DNA from: Hydrogenophaga sp.
Lineage (GTDB): Bacteria > Pseudomonadota > Gammaproteobacteria > Burkholderiales > Burkholderiaceae_C
Length of the DNA stretch: 64,000 nt
NCBI RefSeq assembly: GCF_025699295.1
Contig: NZ_JAILWB010000020.1
Coordinates: 1 to 64,000 of the forward strand
Reading direction: 5' to 3'
Part shown: positions 51,876 to 61,076 of the stretch, piece after piece
Layout of the letters: each line of letters begins with the position of its first letter
Numbering within the stretch: the first letter of the stretch is position 1
Made by a program: the position numbers and the translations under genes
Notes under the pieces: generated by a model
Databases searched by the model: none
Seen by the model: only the letters and a program-made list of their open reading frames with translations
Told to the model about the DNA's origin: nothing

Positions 51876-53411
51876 TCAGCGCTTGCCGCCCAGCAAGCCC
51901 CCCAGCACCCCACGCAGGATCTGCCTGCCCAGCCCACTGGCCACGGTGCGCGCGGCGGTTTTCGCCATGGTCTGCACCAGGCCGTCGTACTGGCCGCCGC
52001 GCGGTCCGGTGCGGCCGAAAAGTACTTCGTTCAGCGCGCTTTTTTCGGCGGGCGCCTCCTTGGCGGATCCGGGGATGCGCGGGGTCTTGGGGGAGGACTT
52101 CTCGTTGACCTCCTCAGCCGGCGTTTCGCCGCGCGCGACTGCGTGCGAGCGGAACATCTCGTAGGCGCTCTCGCGGTCCAGGACTTTCTCGTACACGCCG
52201 GCCACCAGTGAATCGCTGCGCAGTTGCTGGCGCTGGACGTCGGTGATGGGGCCCAACTGGCTGCCCGGCGGCACCACGAACACCCGTTCCGTTTCACTGG
52301 GGCGGCCCTTGGCATCCAGCAGGCTCACCAGCGCCTCGCCCACCGCCAGTTCGGTGATGGCCGCCTCGATGTCCAGGCCCGCCTTGGGGCGCATGGTCTG
52401 CGCGGTGGACTTCACCGCCTTCTGGTCGCGTGGCGTGAAGGCACGCAGTGCATGCTGCACGCGGTTGCCCAGCTGGCCGAGCACGCTGTCGGGGATGTCC
52501 AGCGGGTTCTGCGTCACGAAATACACGCCCACGCCTTTGGAGCGCACCAACCGGACCACCAGCTCGATGCGCTCGATCAGCACCTTGGGCGCTTCGTTGA
52601 ACAGCAGGTGGGCCTCGTCGAAGAAGAACACCAGCCTGGGCTTGTCCGGGTCGCCGATCTCGGGCAGGGTCTCGAACAGTTCCGAGAGCATCCACAGCAG
52701 GAAGGTGGCATACAGGCGCGGTGCGTTCATCAGCTTGTCGGCGGCCAGGATGTTGATCACGCCCTTGCCGTCCACGGTCTGCATGAAGTCGCTGATGTCG
52801 AGCATGGGCTCGCCAAAGAACCGGTCGCCGCCTTGCTGCTCGACCTGCATCAGGCCGCGCTGGATGGCGCCGATGCTCGCGGCGCTGATGTTGCCGTACT
52901 CCGTGGTGAACTGCTTCGCGTTGTCGCCGATGTGCTGCAGCATGGCCCGCAGGTCCTTCATGTCGAGCAGCAGCAGGCCATTGTCGTCGGCGATCTTGAA
53001 GACGAGGTTGAGCACGCCCGCCTGGGTGTCGTTCAGGTTCAGCATGCGCGCGAGCAGCAGGGGCCCCATGTCGCTGACGGTGGCTCGCACCGGGTGACCC
53101 AGTTCGCCGAACACGTCCCACAGTGTGGTCGGGCAGGACTGCGAGGCGGGCAGGGCGATGCCGCGTTCCTGCAGCACCTTGCTGATCTTTTCGCCGAAAC
53201 TGCCCCGCTGGCTGATGCCGCTCAAGTCCCCTTTCACGTCGGCCATGAATACAGGCACGCCGATGTTGGAGAACTGTTCGGCCAGTGTTTGCAGCGTCAC
53301 GGTCTTGCCGGTGCCGGTGGCACCAGTGATCAGGCCATGGCGATTCGCCAGTCCGGGCAGCAACTGGCAGGTGGTGGTGGCGTTCTGGGCGATCAGCATC
53401 GGTTCGGCCAT
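51876..53411 (-). CDS. HerA-like ATPase (DUF853 family)
   Basis: A 511-residue P-loop ATPase. Walker A is GATGTGKT (30-37) and Walker [13 protein letters not shown], with [20 protein letters not shown] and [30 protein letters not shown] between. HerA/FtsK-type ATPases move DNA in repair; DUF853 members such as E. coli YjgR are poorly understood. The end [18 protein letters not shown] is a typical glycine-rich tail. It is followed at 13 bases by the DUF1499 gene and is divergent from yebC. Confidence 0.9.
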   Translation of the reverse strand: MAEPMLIAQNATTTCQLLPGLANRHGLITGATGTGKTVTLQTLAEQFSNIGVPVFMADVKGDLSGISQRGSFGEKISKVLQERGIALPASQSCPTTLWDVFGELGHPVRATVSDMGPLLLARMLNLNDTQAGVLNLVFKIADDNGLLLLDMKDLRAMLQHIGDNAKQFTTEYGNISAASIGAIQRGLMQVEQQGGDRFFGEPMLDISDFMQTVDGKGVINILAADKLMNAPRLYATFLLWMLSELFETLPEIGDPDKPRLVFFFDEAHLLFNEAPKVLIERIELVVRLVRSKGVGVYFVTQNPLDIPDSVLGQLGNRVQHALRAFTPRDQKAVKSTAQTMRPKAGLDIEAAITELAVGEALVSLLDAKGRPSETERVFVVPPGSQLGPITDVQRQQLRSDSLVAGVYEKVLDRESAYEMFRSHAVARGETPAEEVNEKSSPKTPRIPGSAKEAPAEKSALNEVLFGRTGPRGGQYDGLVQTMAKTAARTVASGLGRQILRGVLGGLLGGKR

Positions 53412-53511
53412 GGTGGGTGGTCCTTTGGGTGCAGGTTCTGGGCGGTGCGGGTGAAAACGTAAAATCGCAGTCTTATTAGATCAAAGCCAGAACGGGCAAA
53501 AGGACAATTTC

Positions 53512-54237
53512 GTGGCCGGACACAGCAAATGGGCGAACATTCAGCACCGCAAGGGCCGCCAGGACGAGAAGCGCGGGAAGATCTGGACGCGTGTCATCCG
53601 TGAAATCACCGTGGCGGCGCGCCAGGGCGGCGGCGACCCGGCCATGAACCCGCGCCTGCGGCTGGCGATCGAGAAGGCCAAGGCCGCCAACATGCCGGCC
53701 GACCGCATCAAGTACAACGTCGACAAGGCCTCCGGCGCGCTCGAGGGCGTGGCGCTGGAGGAGATCCGCTACGAGGGTTACGGCATTGGCGGTGCTGCCG
53801 TCATTGTCGACACCATGACCGACAACCGCGTGCGCACCGTGGCCGAGGTGCGCCACGCCTTCAGCAAATACGGAGGCAACCTGGGCACCGACGGCTCGGT
53901 GGCCTTCCAGTTCAAACACTGTGGTCAGCTGGTGTTTGCTCCGGGCACATCCGAGGACAAGGTGATGGAGGTTGCGCTGGAAGCCGGCGCCGAGGATGTG
54001 ATCAGCGACGACGAGGGTGCCATCGAGGTGCTGACCTCCCCCGCAGATTTCGAAGCGGTGAAGGATGCACTCGAGGCGGCGGGCCTGAAGCCCGAGGTGG
54101 CGGAAGTCACCATGCGCGCCGAGAACACCATCGAACTCGCGGGCGACGACGCCACGCGCATGCAGAAGCTGCTGGACGTGCTGGAAGACCTGGACGACGT
54201 GCAGGAAGTCTTCCACAACGCACATCTTTCTGAATAA
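53512..54237 (+). CDS. yebC: YebC/PmpR-family regulator or translation factor
   Basis: A 241-residue protein starting [27 protein letters not shown]. It has the three-domain YebC fold with [24 protein letters not shown] and [25 protein letters not shown] TMTDNRVRT. Members bind DNA in some reports and help ribosomes through polyproline in others. GTG start at 53512. It begins the run of nine closely packed genes that ends with rng. Confidence 0.93.
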   Translation: MAGHSKWANIQHRKGRQDEKRGKIWTRVIREITVAARQGGGDPAMNPRLRLAIEKAKAANMPADRIKYNVDKASGALEGVALEEIRYEGYGIGGAAVIVDTMTDNRVRTVAEVRHAFSKYGGNLGTDGSVAFQFKHCGQLVFAPGTSEDKVMEVALEAGAEDVISDDEGAIEVLTSPADFEAVKDALEAAGLKPEVAEVTMRAENTIELAGDDATRMQKLLDVLEDLDDVQEVFHNAHLSE

Positions 54238-54247
54238 GGCGATCCCG

Positions 54248-55525
54248 ATGAAAGTTCTCGTGATCGGCGGTGGCGGCCGCGAACATGCGCTGGCCTGGAG
54301 GCTCAGGCAGACCGAAGGCGTGAGCCAGGTTTTCGTGGCCCCCGGCAATGCCGGCACCGCGCGCGACCCGCAACTCACCAATCTGGACATCACCGACAAG
54401 AGCGCGCTGCGCACCTGGGCGCAGACCAATGGCATCGCGCTCACCGTTGTCGGCCCCGAGGCACCGCTCGCCGCGGGGGTGGTGGACGAATTCCGGGCGC
54501 ACGGCCTGGCGATCTTCGGGCCGACGAAAGCGGCGGCGCAGCTGGAGAGCTCCAAGGCGTTCTCCAAGGCCTTCATGGAGCGGCACGGCATCCCGACGGC
54601 GAGCTACCAGACCTTTACCGACGCAGCGAAAGCCCACGCCTACGTGGACGCGCAGGGTGCGCCCATCGTGGTCAAGGCCGACGGCCTGGCCGCCGGCAAG
54701 GGTGTGGTGGTGGCCATGACGCTGGACGAGGCGCATGCGGCGATCGACTTCATGCTGCTGGACAACGCGCTGGGCGTGGCGCACAACGAAGGCGGCGCGC
54801 GCGTCGTCATTGAAGAGTTCCTGCAGGGCGAAGAGGCGAGCTTCATCGTGCTGTGCGACGGCGAGCACGCCCTGGCCCTGGCCACCAGCCAGGACCACAA
54901 GCGTCTGCTGGACGCCGACCAGGGCCCCAATACCGGCGGCATGGGCGCGTACTCGCCCGCCCCGGTGGTCACCCCCGCCGTGCACCAGCGTGCCATGGAC
55001 GAGGTGATCCTGCCGACCCTGCGCGGAATGAAGGCAGATGGCATCCCCTACACCGGCTTTCTCTATGCCGGACTGATGATCACCCCCGACGGGCAGGTGA
55101 AGACGCTGGAGTTCAACTGCCGCATGGGGGACCCCGAGACGCAGCCCATCATGATGCGACTGCGCAGCAACCTGGCCCAGGTGCTGCTGGCCGCCACGCG
55201 CGGTGAACTGGACCGTGCGACCGTGGAATGGGATCCTCGCGTCGCGCTGGGCGTGGTGCTGGCCGCGGCCGGCTACCCGCTGAACCCGCGCAAGGGCGAC
55301 GCCATCACCGGTCTGCCGGCCGACGAGGCAGACCGGATGGTTTTTCACGCCGGCACCACGGCGGCCGGGGAGGGCGCGATCCAGGTCTCGGGCGGGCGTG
55401 TTTTGTGCGTCACCGCGCTGGCCGATTCCGTGGCCGACGCCCGGCGGCGCGCCTATGAAGTGGTGGATGCGATTCACTTCGACGGCGTGCAGTGCCGGCG
55501 CGACATCGGATACCGCGCGCTTTGA
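54248..55525 (+). CDS. purD: Phosphoribosylamine-glycine ligase
   Basis: A 425-residue ATP-grasp enzyme of purine synthesis (PRA + glycine + ATP to GAR). VLVIGGGGREHALAWRL begins it, KADGLAAGKGVVVA (about 142-155) is the ATP-grasp loop, and FNCRMGDPETQP (about 291-302) is the metal/substrate motif. It lies 10 bases after yebC. Its end overlaps the acyltransferase gene, whose start is near 55492-55522. Confidence 0.95.
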   Translation: MKVLVIGGGGREHALAWRLRQTEGVSQVFVAPGNAGTARDPQLTNLDITDKSALRTWAQTNGIALTVVGPEAPLAAGVVDEFRAHGLAIFGPTKAAAQLESSKAFSKAFMERHGIPTASYQTFTDAAKAHAYVDAQGAPIVVKADGLAAGKGVVVAMTLDEAHAAIDFMLLDNALGVAHNEGGARVVIEEFLQGEEASFIVLCDGEHALALATSQDHKRLLDADQGPNTGGMGAYSPAPVVTPAVHQRAMDEVILPTLRGMKADGIPYTGFLYAGLMITPDGQVKTLEFNCRMGDPETQPIMMRLRSNLAQVLLAATRGELDRATVEWDPRVALGVVLAAAGYPLNPRKGDAITGLPADEADRMVFHAGTTAAGEGAIQVSGGRVLCVTALADSVADARRRAYEVVDAIHFDGVQCRRDIGYRAL

Positions 55526-56163
55526 ACCCCGCCATTGACTACCCCGGCCCGCACCCGGTCCGGTTTCGCGGATCCCCGCTGTCGCGCTGGCTGCTCGCCC
55601 GCATGGGCTGGCAGGTGCACTTTGACGGATTTCCACGCCTGCAGGGCGTGGCCATCGTCTACCCGCACACCAGCAACTGGGATTTCCTCGTGATGCTGCT
55701 GGCCAAGTGGGCCATCGGGGTGCCGGCGCGCTTCTGGGGCAAGGACACACTGTTTCGCGTGCCGTTGCTGGGTGCCTGGATGCGTTGGCTTGGCGGCATA
55801 CCCCTGGACCGCCATTCGCCCCGCGGCGCCGTGGGCGACATGGTGGCGCGGATGGCAGACCACCGGCGGGAAGGTCGCCTGCTGTGGCTGGGCCTCTCGC
55901 CCGAAGGCACGCGCAGATTCACGCCCGGCTGGCGCAGCGGCTTCTACCAGGTGGCACTGGGCGCCGACGTGCCGCTGGCGCTGATCCTGCTCGACTACAG
56001 TCGCAAGCGGGTGGACGCCACCCGCTTCCTGCGGCTCAGCGGGGACGCGCTCGCCGACTATGCCCGCCTGGCCGCTGCCTGCGAGGGCGTGCATGGCCTG
56101 CATCCCGAACTCGCCAGCCCCGTGCAACCCTTGTCCAGGACGCCTTCCGCCGATACGGTATGA
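55492..56163 (+). CDS. Lysophospholipid acyltransferase family protein
   Basis: About 214-223 residues. HTSNWDF (about 59-65) holds the HxxxxD acyltransferase motif, followed by [27 protein letters not shown] and [16 protein letters not shown], which is the substrate-phosphate motif. It probably acylates a lysophospholipid or lipid A precursor. The start is GTG 55492 or TTG 55522; both overlap the purD end. Its stop overlaps hemF as ATGA. Less likely to be the main PlsC, given its short size and divergent motifs. Confidence 0.82.
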   Translation: MPARHRIPRALNPAIDYPGPHPVRFRGSPLSRWLLARMGWQVHFDGFPRLQGVAIVYPHTSNWDFLVMLLAKWAIGVPARFWGKDTLFRVPLLGAWMRWLGGIPLDRHSPRGAVGDMVARMADHRREGRLLWLGLSPEGTRRFTPGWRSGFYQVALGADVPLALILLDYSRKRVDATRFLRLSGDALADYARLAAACEGVHGLHPELASPVQPLSRTPSADTV

Positions 56164-57083
56164 GCATGCAACAGACTCCGACGTCCCTCGTGCGCGAATA
56201 CCTGCGCGATTTGCAGGACCGCATCGTGTCCACGGTCGCGCTGGTCGATGGCGGATCGTTCGTGGTGGACCGCTGGACCAAGCCGCGAGGCGAGCTTCTG
56301 CAAGGCAACGGCGTGACGCAGATACTGGAAGATGGCGCGGTGTTCGAGCGCGCGGGCTGCGGCTTCTCGCACGTTACCGGTCCGCAACTGCCACCCTCGG
56401 CGACCCAGCACCGGCCCGAACTCGCAGGCGCTCCGTTCGAGGCCATGGGTGTGTCCCTGGTGTTCCACCCGCGCAACCCCTATGTACCCACGGTGCACAT
56501 GAACGTGCGCATGATCGCAGCCACGCCTGCCGGCGGTGCCCCTGTGTGCTGGTTCGGCGGCGGCATGGATCTGACACCGTACTACGGCTTCGAGGAAGAC
56601 GCGGTGCATTTTCACCGCTCTGCGAAGAACGCGCTCGACCCCTTCGGCGTCGACAAGTACCCGCGGTTCAAGGCCTGGTGCGACGACTACTTCGTGCTCA
56701 AGCACCGTGGCGAGCAGCGCGGCATCGGCGGTGTGTTCTTCGACGACTTTTCCGAACTCGGCTTCGATGGCAGCTTCGCCATGACGAGTTCCGTCGGCGA
56801 CGCCTTTCTCGACGCCTATCTGCCCATCGTCGACCGGCGAAAGAACATGTCCTATGGCGAGCGCGAGCGCAGTTTCCAGCTTTACCGGCGCGGGCGCTAC
56901 GTGGAATTCAACCTGGTCTGGGACCGCGGCACCCACTTCGGTCTGCAGTCGGGCGGGCGCAGCGAGTCCATCCTGCTGTCGATGCCACCGCTGGTCAGCT
57001 GGGCGTACAACCGCCAGACCAAAAAGGGCACGCCGGAAGACCGGCTCTACAAGGAGTTTCTGGTGCGCAAGGACTGGATCTGA
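56160..57083 (+). CDS. hemF: Oxygen-dependent coproporphyrinogen III oxidase
   Basis: A 307-residue enzyme that converts coproporphyrinogen III to protoporphyrinogen IX with oxygen. [40 protein letters not shown] and YCD-like KAWCDDYF are HemF signatures, followed by [11 protein letters not shown] and [21 protein letters not shown]. The start ATG at 56160 overlaps the previous stop; its own TGA overlaps the nadD start by one base. Confidence 0.95.
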   Translation: MSMQQTPTSLVREYLRDLQDRIVSTVALVDGGSFVVDRWTKPRGELLQGNGVTQILEDGAVFERAGCGFSHVTGPQLPPSATQHRPELAGAPFEAMGVSLVFHPRNPYVPTVHMNVRMIAATPAGGAPVCWFGGGMDLTPYYGFEEDAVHFHRSAKNALDPFGVDKYPRFKAWCDDYFVLKHRGEQRGIGGVFFDDFSELGFDGSFAMTSSVGDAFLDAYLPIVDRRKNMSYGERERSFQLYRRGRYVEFNLVWDRGTHFGLQSGGRSESILLSMPPLVSWAYNRQTKKGTPEDRLYKEFLVRKDWI

Positions 57084-57727
57084 TGGCGCACACTCTGCCT
57101 GCCCGGCGCGTGGGCATGTTCGGTGGCGCGTTCGACCCGCCACACTGGGCGCACCGCGCGCTGGCCGAAACGGCGCTCAGGCAGCTCGGTCTGGACGTGT
57201 TGCACATCCTGCCCACGGGCCATGCCTGGCACAAGTCGCGCGTGCTGTCGTCGGCCGAGGACCGCGTGGCGATGTGCGAACTGGCTTTTGGCGATCTGCC
57301 CAAGGTGCAACTCGACGAGCGTGAAATCCACCGCGAGGGCCCCAGCTACACCGCCGACACCTTGCGTGAACTCCAGCGCGAATACCCGCAGGCGCAGCTG
57401 TTCCTGGTGCTCGGGGCTGACCAGTTGCTGGCCTTCAGGAACTGGGTCCGCTGGCAGGAGGTGCTGGATCTGGCCACGCTGGCGGTCGCCAACCGCGCGA
57501 CCAATATCGGGGCCGATGCGCCGCTGGACCAGGCCACCGAGACCGACCTGTCGGGTGTGGACCTGCCTTTCGAGCCGCTGCACATGCCCTTGAAAAACAT
57601 CAGCGCCACTGCAGTCCGGGCCCGCGTGGGCCGGCACACACGCAGCCAGGACGCGCTCGACGTTCTGGTGCCCGAGCCCGTCGCACGCTATATTTCACAA
57701 CACCACCTCTACCAACCCCCTACATGA
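57083..57727 (+). CDS. nadD: Nicotinate-nucleotide adenylyltransferase
   Basis: A 214-residue nucleotidyltransferase of NAD synthesis. GMFGGAFDPPHWAHRALAETAL (about 11-32) carries the GxFxPxHxxH motif. PTGHAWHK, EGPSYTADTLREL and LKNISATAVRARV (the ISSTxxR-like motif, about 171-183) complete the active site. Starts within the hemF stop (TGATG) and ends overlapping rsfS by ATGA. Confidence 0.94.
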   Translation: MAHTLPARRVGMFGGAFDPPHWAHRALAETALRQLGLDVLHILPTGHAWHKSRVLSSAEDRVAMCELAFGDLPKVQLDEREIHREGPSYTADTLRELQREYPQAQLFLVLGADQLLAFRNWVRWQEVLDLATLAVANRATNIGADAPLDQATETDLSGVDLPFEPLHMPLKNISATAVRARVGRHTRSQDALDVLVPEPVARYISQHHLYQPPT

Positions 57728-58392
57728 CCAGCGAAACCACAGCCAAAAAAGACATCCAGCGACTCCAGCGTGCCATCGTCGACGGACTGGAGGACGTCAA
57801 GGGTCAGGACATCGTGGTTTTCAACACCGAGCACCTCTCACCCCTGTTCGAGCGGGTCATCGTCGCCAGCGGCACGTCCAACCGCCAGACCAAGGCGCTG
57901 GCCGCCAGCGTGCGCGATGCTGTGCGCGACGCCGGCTTCGACAAGCCGCGCATCGAGGGCGAGGACAACGGGGAATGGATCATCGTTGACTGCGGCGCGG
58001 CCGTCGCCCACGTGATGCAGCCCGTCATCCGCCAGTACTACCGGCTGGAAGAGATCTGGGGCGCCAAGCCGGTGCGGCTCAAGCACGGCGCCGAAAAGCC
58101 TGCAACCCCGGTCAAGCCGGCGGCGAAGAAGAAGGCGACCAAGGGGCCAGAAGTGGCGCCCGTGTCGGCGAAGAAGGTGGCGCGCAAGACAGCCGGCAAG
58201 ACAGCGGCCAGGAGCAACGCCGCGCCCGTAGCCACCCGCAAGGCACCTGCGAGCAAGGCCGCACCCGCCAAACGCCCCGCCGGCAAGACGGCCACGCCCA
58301 AGCTGGTGGTGGGCAAGCCGGTGGCGAAGAAGGTCGCGGCCAAGACCGCCGCCCGCAAGACCAGCAAGCCGGCCGCCAAGAAGAAGGCATGA
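57724..58392 (+). CDS. rsfS: Ribosomal silencing factor RsfS with Lys/Ala-rich C-terminal tail
   Basis: A 222-residue protein. The RsfS core (about 1-115) includes [24 protein letters not shown] and [29 protein letters not shown]; it binds L14 and blocks subunit joining in starvation. From about residue 118 there is a tail of about 105 residues made almost only of Lys, Ala, Pro, Thr and Arg ([13 protein letters not shown]), like histone H1 or AlgP tails. This roughly doubles the usual size of 105-130 residues. Start and stop overlap neighbours by four bases each. Confidence 0.92.
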   Translation: MTSETTAKKDIQRLQRAIVDGLEDVKGQDIVVFNTEHLSPLFERVIVASGTSNRQTKALAASVRDAVRDAGFDKPRIEGEDNGEWIIVDCGAAVAHVMQPVIRQYYRLEEIWGAKPVRLKHGAEKPATPVKPAAKKKATKGPEVAPVSAKKVARKTAGKTAARSNAAPVATRKAPASKAAPAKRPAGKTATPKLVVGKPVAKKVAAKTAARKTSKPAAKKKA

Positions 58393-58856
58393 AGCTGTTG
58401 ATCGTCGCGGTCGGGCAACGTGTGCCCGACTGGGCCCAGACCGCCTACGACGATTACGCCAAGCGCTTTCCGCCCGAGCTGCGGGTGGAACTCAAGTCCG
58501 TCAAGACCGAACCGCGCGGCTCCAAGTCGCTGGAGACCCTGCTGGCGGCCGAGCGCGAGCGCATCGAAGCCGCCATCCCGCGCGGCAGCCGCGTGGTTGC
58601 GCTCGATGAGCGCGGCACCACGCTCACGACCAAGGCACTGGCGCAGCAGCTGCAGCAATGGCAACTGGAGGGCGATGACGTGGCGCTGGTGATCGGTGGC
58701 CCCGATGGCCTGGAGCCTGCGTTCCGCCTGGCTGCCCACCAGCGCATCCGCCTCTCCGACCTGACACTGCCGCATGCCATGGTGCGGGTGCTGCTGATCG
58801 AGCAGCTCTACCGCGCATGGTCCGTGAACGCCAATCACCCCTACCACCGCGAATGA
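58389..58856 (+). CDS. rlmH: 23S rRNA (pseudouridine1915-N3)-methyltransferase
   Basis: A 155-residue SPOUT methyltransferase. [46 protein letters not shown] and VIGGPDGL (about 102-109) are RlmH patterns with the SAM-binding knot at the C-terminal half ([24 protein letters not shown]). It methylates position 1915 in helix 69 of 23S rRNA. Paired with rsfS as in most Proteobacteria; ATGA overlap with maf. Confidence 0.95.
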   Translation: MKLLIVAVGQRVPDWAQTAYDDYAKRFPPELRVELKSVKTEPRGSKSLETLLAAERERIEAAIPRGSRVVALDERGTTLTTKALAQQLQQWQLEGDDVALVIGGPDGLEPAFRLAAHQRIRLSDLTLPHAMVRVLLIEQLYRAWSVNANHPYHRE

Positions 58857-59476
58857 GCAAACCGGACTTCATCTACCTGGCTTCACAAAGCCCGCGCCGC
58901 CGGCAACTGCTCGAACAATGGGGCGTGCGCTGCGAGCCGTTGCTGCCCGATGCGCAGGAAGACGTGGAATCGCTCGAGGCGGTGTCCCCGGGCGAGGCAC
59001 CCACCACCTACGTGCAACGCGTGACCGCGCTCAAACTGCAGGCGTCGCTGGCGCGCCTGAAGCGCCGCGGCCTGCCGGCCGCGCCGGTGCTGTGCGCCGA
59101 CACGACGGTGGCGCTGGGCCGCCACATACTCGGCAAACCGGTGGACGAAGCCGACGCCTGCCGCATGCTGGCCTCGCTGGCCGGGCGGCGCCACCGCGTG
59201 CTCACGGCGGTGGCTGTGGGCAAGCCCGCAGGCCGGGGCGATCGCACCTGGGCCGCGTTGTCGACGTCCTGGGTCACGTTCGAAGCGCTGAGCGCCGCGC
59301 AGATCCGCCGCTACGTGGACAGCGGGGAGCCCATGGGCAAGGCCGGAGCCTATGGCATCCAGGGCAGAGCCGGCCTGTGGGTGAGCCACATCAGCGGAAG
59401 TTATTCGGGCATCATGGGCCTGCCCGCGCACGAGACAGCGCAGGTGCTGCACGCCGCGGGTGTGCGGCTGATCTGA
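58853..59476 (+). CDS. maf: Maf-family nucleotide pyrophosphatase
   Basis: A 207-residue protein. [17 protein letters not shown] (about 7-23) is the family start, [17 protein letters not shown] (about 80-96) carries the catalytic Asp, and [27 protein letters not shown] closes the site. Maf proteins hydrolyse dTTP/UTP or m7GTP to the monophosphate and prevent misincorporation. Start ATG 58853, overlapping rlmH; rng follows by 30 bases. Confidence 0.92.
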   Translation: MSKPDFIYLASQSPRRRQLLEQWGVRCEPLLPDAQEDVESLEAVSPGEAPTTYVQRVTALKLQASLARLKRRGLPAAPVLCADTTVALGRHILGKPVDEADACRMLASLAGRRHRVLTAVAVGKPAGRGDRTWAALSTSWVTFEALSAAQIRRYVDSGEPMGKAGAYGIQGRAGLWVSHISGSYSGIMGLPAHETAQVLHAAGVRLI

Positions 59477-59506
59477 GATGCGACTTACGCCACCGAGAAG
59501 GGCCCC

Positions 59507-61066
59507 ATGAGCCAGGACATTCTGATCAACTGGTCGCCGCAGGAGACGCGCGTGGCCGTGGTGGAGCAGGGAGCGGTGCAGGAGGTGCACCTGGAGCGCA
59601 CGCTCGAGCGCGGCCTGGTGGGCAATATCTATCTCGGCAAGGTCTCGCGCGTGTTGCCTGGCATGCAGTCTGCCTTCATCGACATTGGTCTGGACCGCGC
59701 CGCCTTTCTGCATGTGGCCGACCTCATGCCCAATATCGCGGCCAAACACGCCACACCTCGCGTGCCCGTCGCTGCGACGTCCGTGACTTCGGCCGAACCG
59801 GCCCCGGCAATGCCGGTCAACGGCGCGCCCAAGGTGCTCACGCCCAACCCGGTGCTGCCGATCGAACGCCAGATCTTCGAAGGCCAGGCGCTGATGGTGC
59901 AGGTGCTCAAGGACCCGATCGGCACCAAGGGCGCGCGCCTCACGGCACAGATCAGCATCGCGGGCCGTCTGCTGGTGTTCCTGCCGCAGGACAACCACAT
60001 CGGCGTGTCGCAGAAGATCCCGCCGGCCCAGCGCGAAGCCCTGCGCCAGCGTCTGGTGCGCCTGACCGCGACCGCCGACGGCAGCTCCGCCGGCGGCTTC
60101 ATCCTGCGCACCAACGCCGAGGACGCCACCGACGAGGAACTGGTGGACGACACCGCCTACCTGCGCAAGACCTGGTTGCGCATCAAGGAAGCCGCCACGC
60201 GCCAGCCGCCCGCCACGCTGCTGCACGAGGACCTGAACCTGATGCAGCGCGTGCTGCGTGACCTGGTCAGTGCCGACACCCAGTCGATCCGCATCGATTC
60301 GCGCGAGCAGCATGGCCTGCTCATCGGTTTTGCCTCGGAGTTCATGCCGGACACCGTGGCCAAGCTGCAGCACTACAGCGGTGAGCGACCGATCTTCGAC
60401 CTCTTCAACATCGACGAAGACATCGCGCGCGCACTCAGCCGCCGCGTCGACCTCAAGTCAGGCGGCTACCTGGTGATCGACCAGACCGAGGCGCTGACCA
60501 CGGTGGATGTGAATACCGGGGGTTTTGTGGGCGCGCGCAATTTCGACGACACCGTGTTTCGCACCAATCTGGAAGCGGCCCAGGCCATCGCGCGTCAGCT
60601 GCGACTGCGCAACCTGGGGGGGATCGTGATCGTGGACTTCATCGACATGGTGCGCGACGATCACCGCGAGGCGGTTCTCACCGAGTTTCGCAAGCAGCTG
60701 GCGCGGGATCGCGTCAAGACCATGATCGGCGGCTTCTCGCAGCTCGGGCTGGTGGAGATGACGCGCAAGCGCACACGCGAGTCGCTCGCCCACATGCTCA
60801 GCGAACCTTGCGAAGCCTGCGCTGGCCGGGGCGTGGTGAAGACCGCGCGCAGCGTTTGCTACGACATCCTGCGCGAGATCCTGCGCGAGGCGCGCGCCTT
60901 CAACCCGCGCGAGTTCCGCGTGGTCGGCTCACCCAAGGTGGTGGAGCTGTTTCTGGACGAGGAGCGGGCCCATCTTGCGGGGCTCTCTGATTTCATCGGC
61001 AAGCCGATTTCCCTGCAGAGCGAGAGCTCGATGACGCAGGAGCAGTACGACATCGTGCTGCTGTAG
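59507..61066 (+). CDS. rng: Ribonuclease G
   Basis: A 519-residue endoribonuclease. The S1 domain (about 35-130) carries an Ala/Pro-rich insert (about 80-110). The catalytic DNase-I-like part has TTVDVNTGGFVGARNFDDT and GIVIVDFIDMVRDDHR, giving the two metal-binding Asp. CEACAGRG (about 436-443) is the zinc-link cysteine pair. It matures 16S rRNA 5-prime ends and degrades RNA. It lacks the long C-terminal scaffold of RNase E. Last gene of the yebC run; convergent with msbA. Confidence 0.94.
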   Translation: MSQDILINWSPQETRVAVVEQGAVQEVHLERTLERGLVGNIYLGKVSRVLPGMQSAFIDIGLDRAAFLHVADLMPNIAAKHATPRVPVAATSVTSAEPAPAMPVNGAPKVLTPNPVLPIERQIFEGQALMVQVLKDPIGTKGARLTAQISIAGRLLVFLPQDNHIGVSQKIPPAQREALRQRLVRLTATADGSSAGGFILRTNAEDATDEELVDDTAYLRKTWLRIKEAATRQPPATLLHEDLNLMQRVLRDLVSADTQSIRIDSREQHGLLIGFASEFMPDTVAKLQHYSGERPIFDLFNIDEDIARALSRRVDLKSGGYLVIDQTEALTTVDVNTGGFVGARNFDDTVFRTNLEAAQAIARQLRLRNLGGIVIVDFIDMVRDDHREAVLTEFRKQLARDRVKTMIGGFSQLGLVEMTRKRTRESLAHMLSEPCEACAGRGVVKTARSVCYDILREILREARAFNPREFRVVGSPKVVELFLDEERAHLAGLSDFIGKPISLQSESSMTQEQYDIVLL

Positions 61067-61076
61067 AGCGCCGGCG

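Noticed and set aside
54107..55750. Minus-strand open frame opposite purD
   Set aside because: Shadow frame; purD is certain on the plus strand.
58883..60373. Long minus-strand open frame opposite maf and rng
   Set aside because: Antisense to two well supported genes and without motifs.
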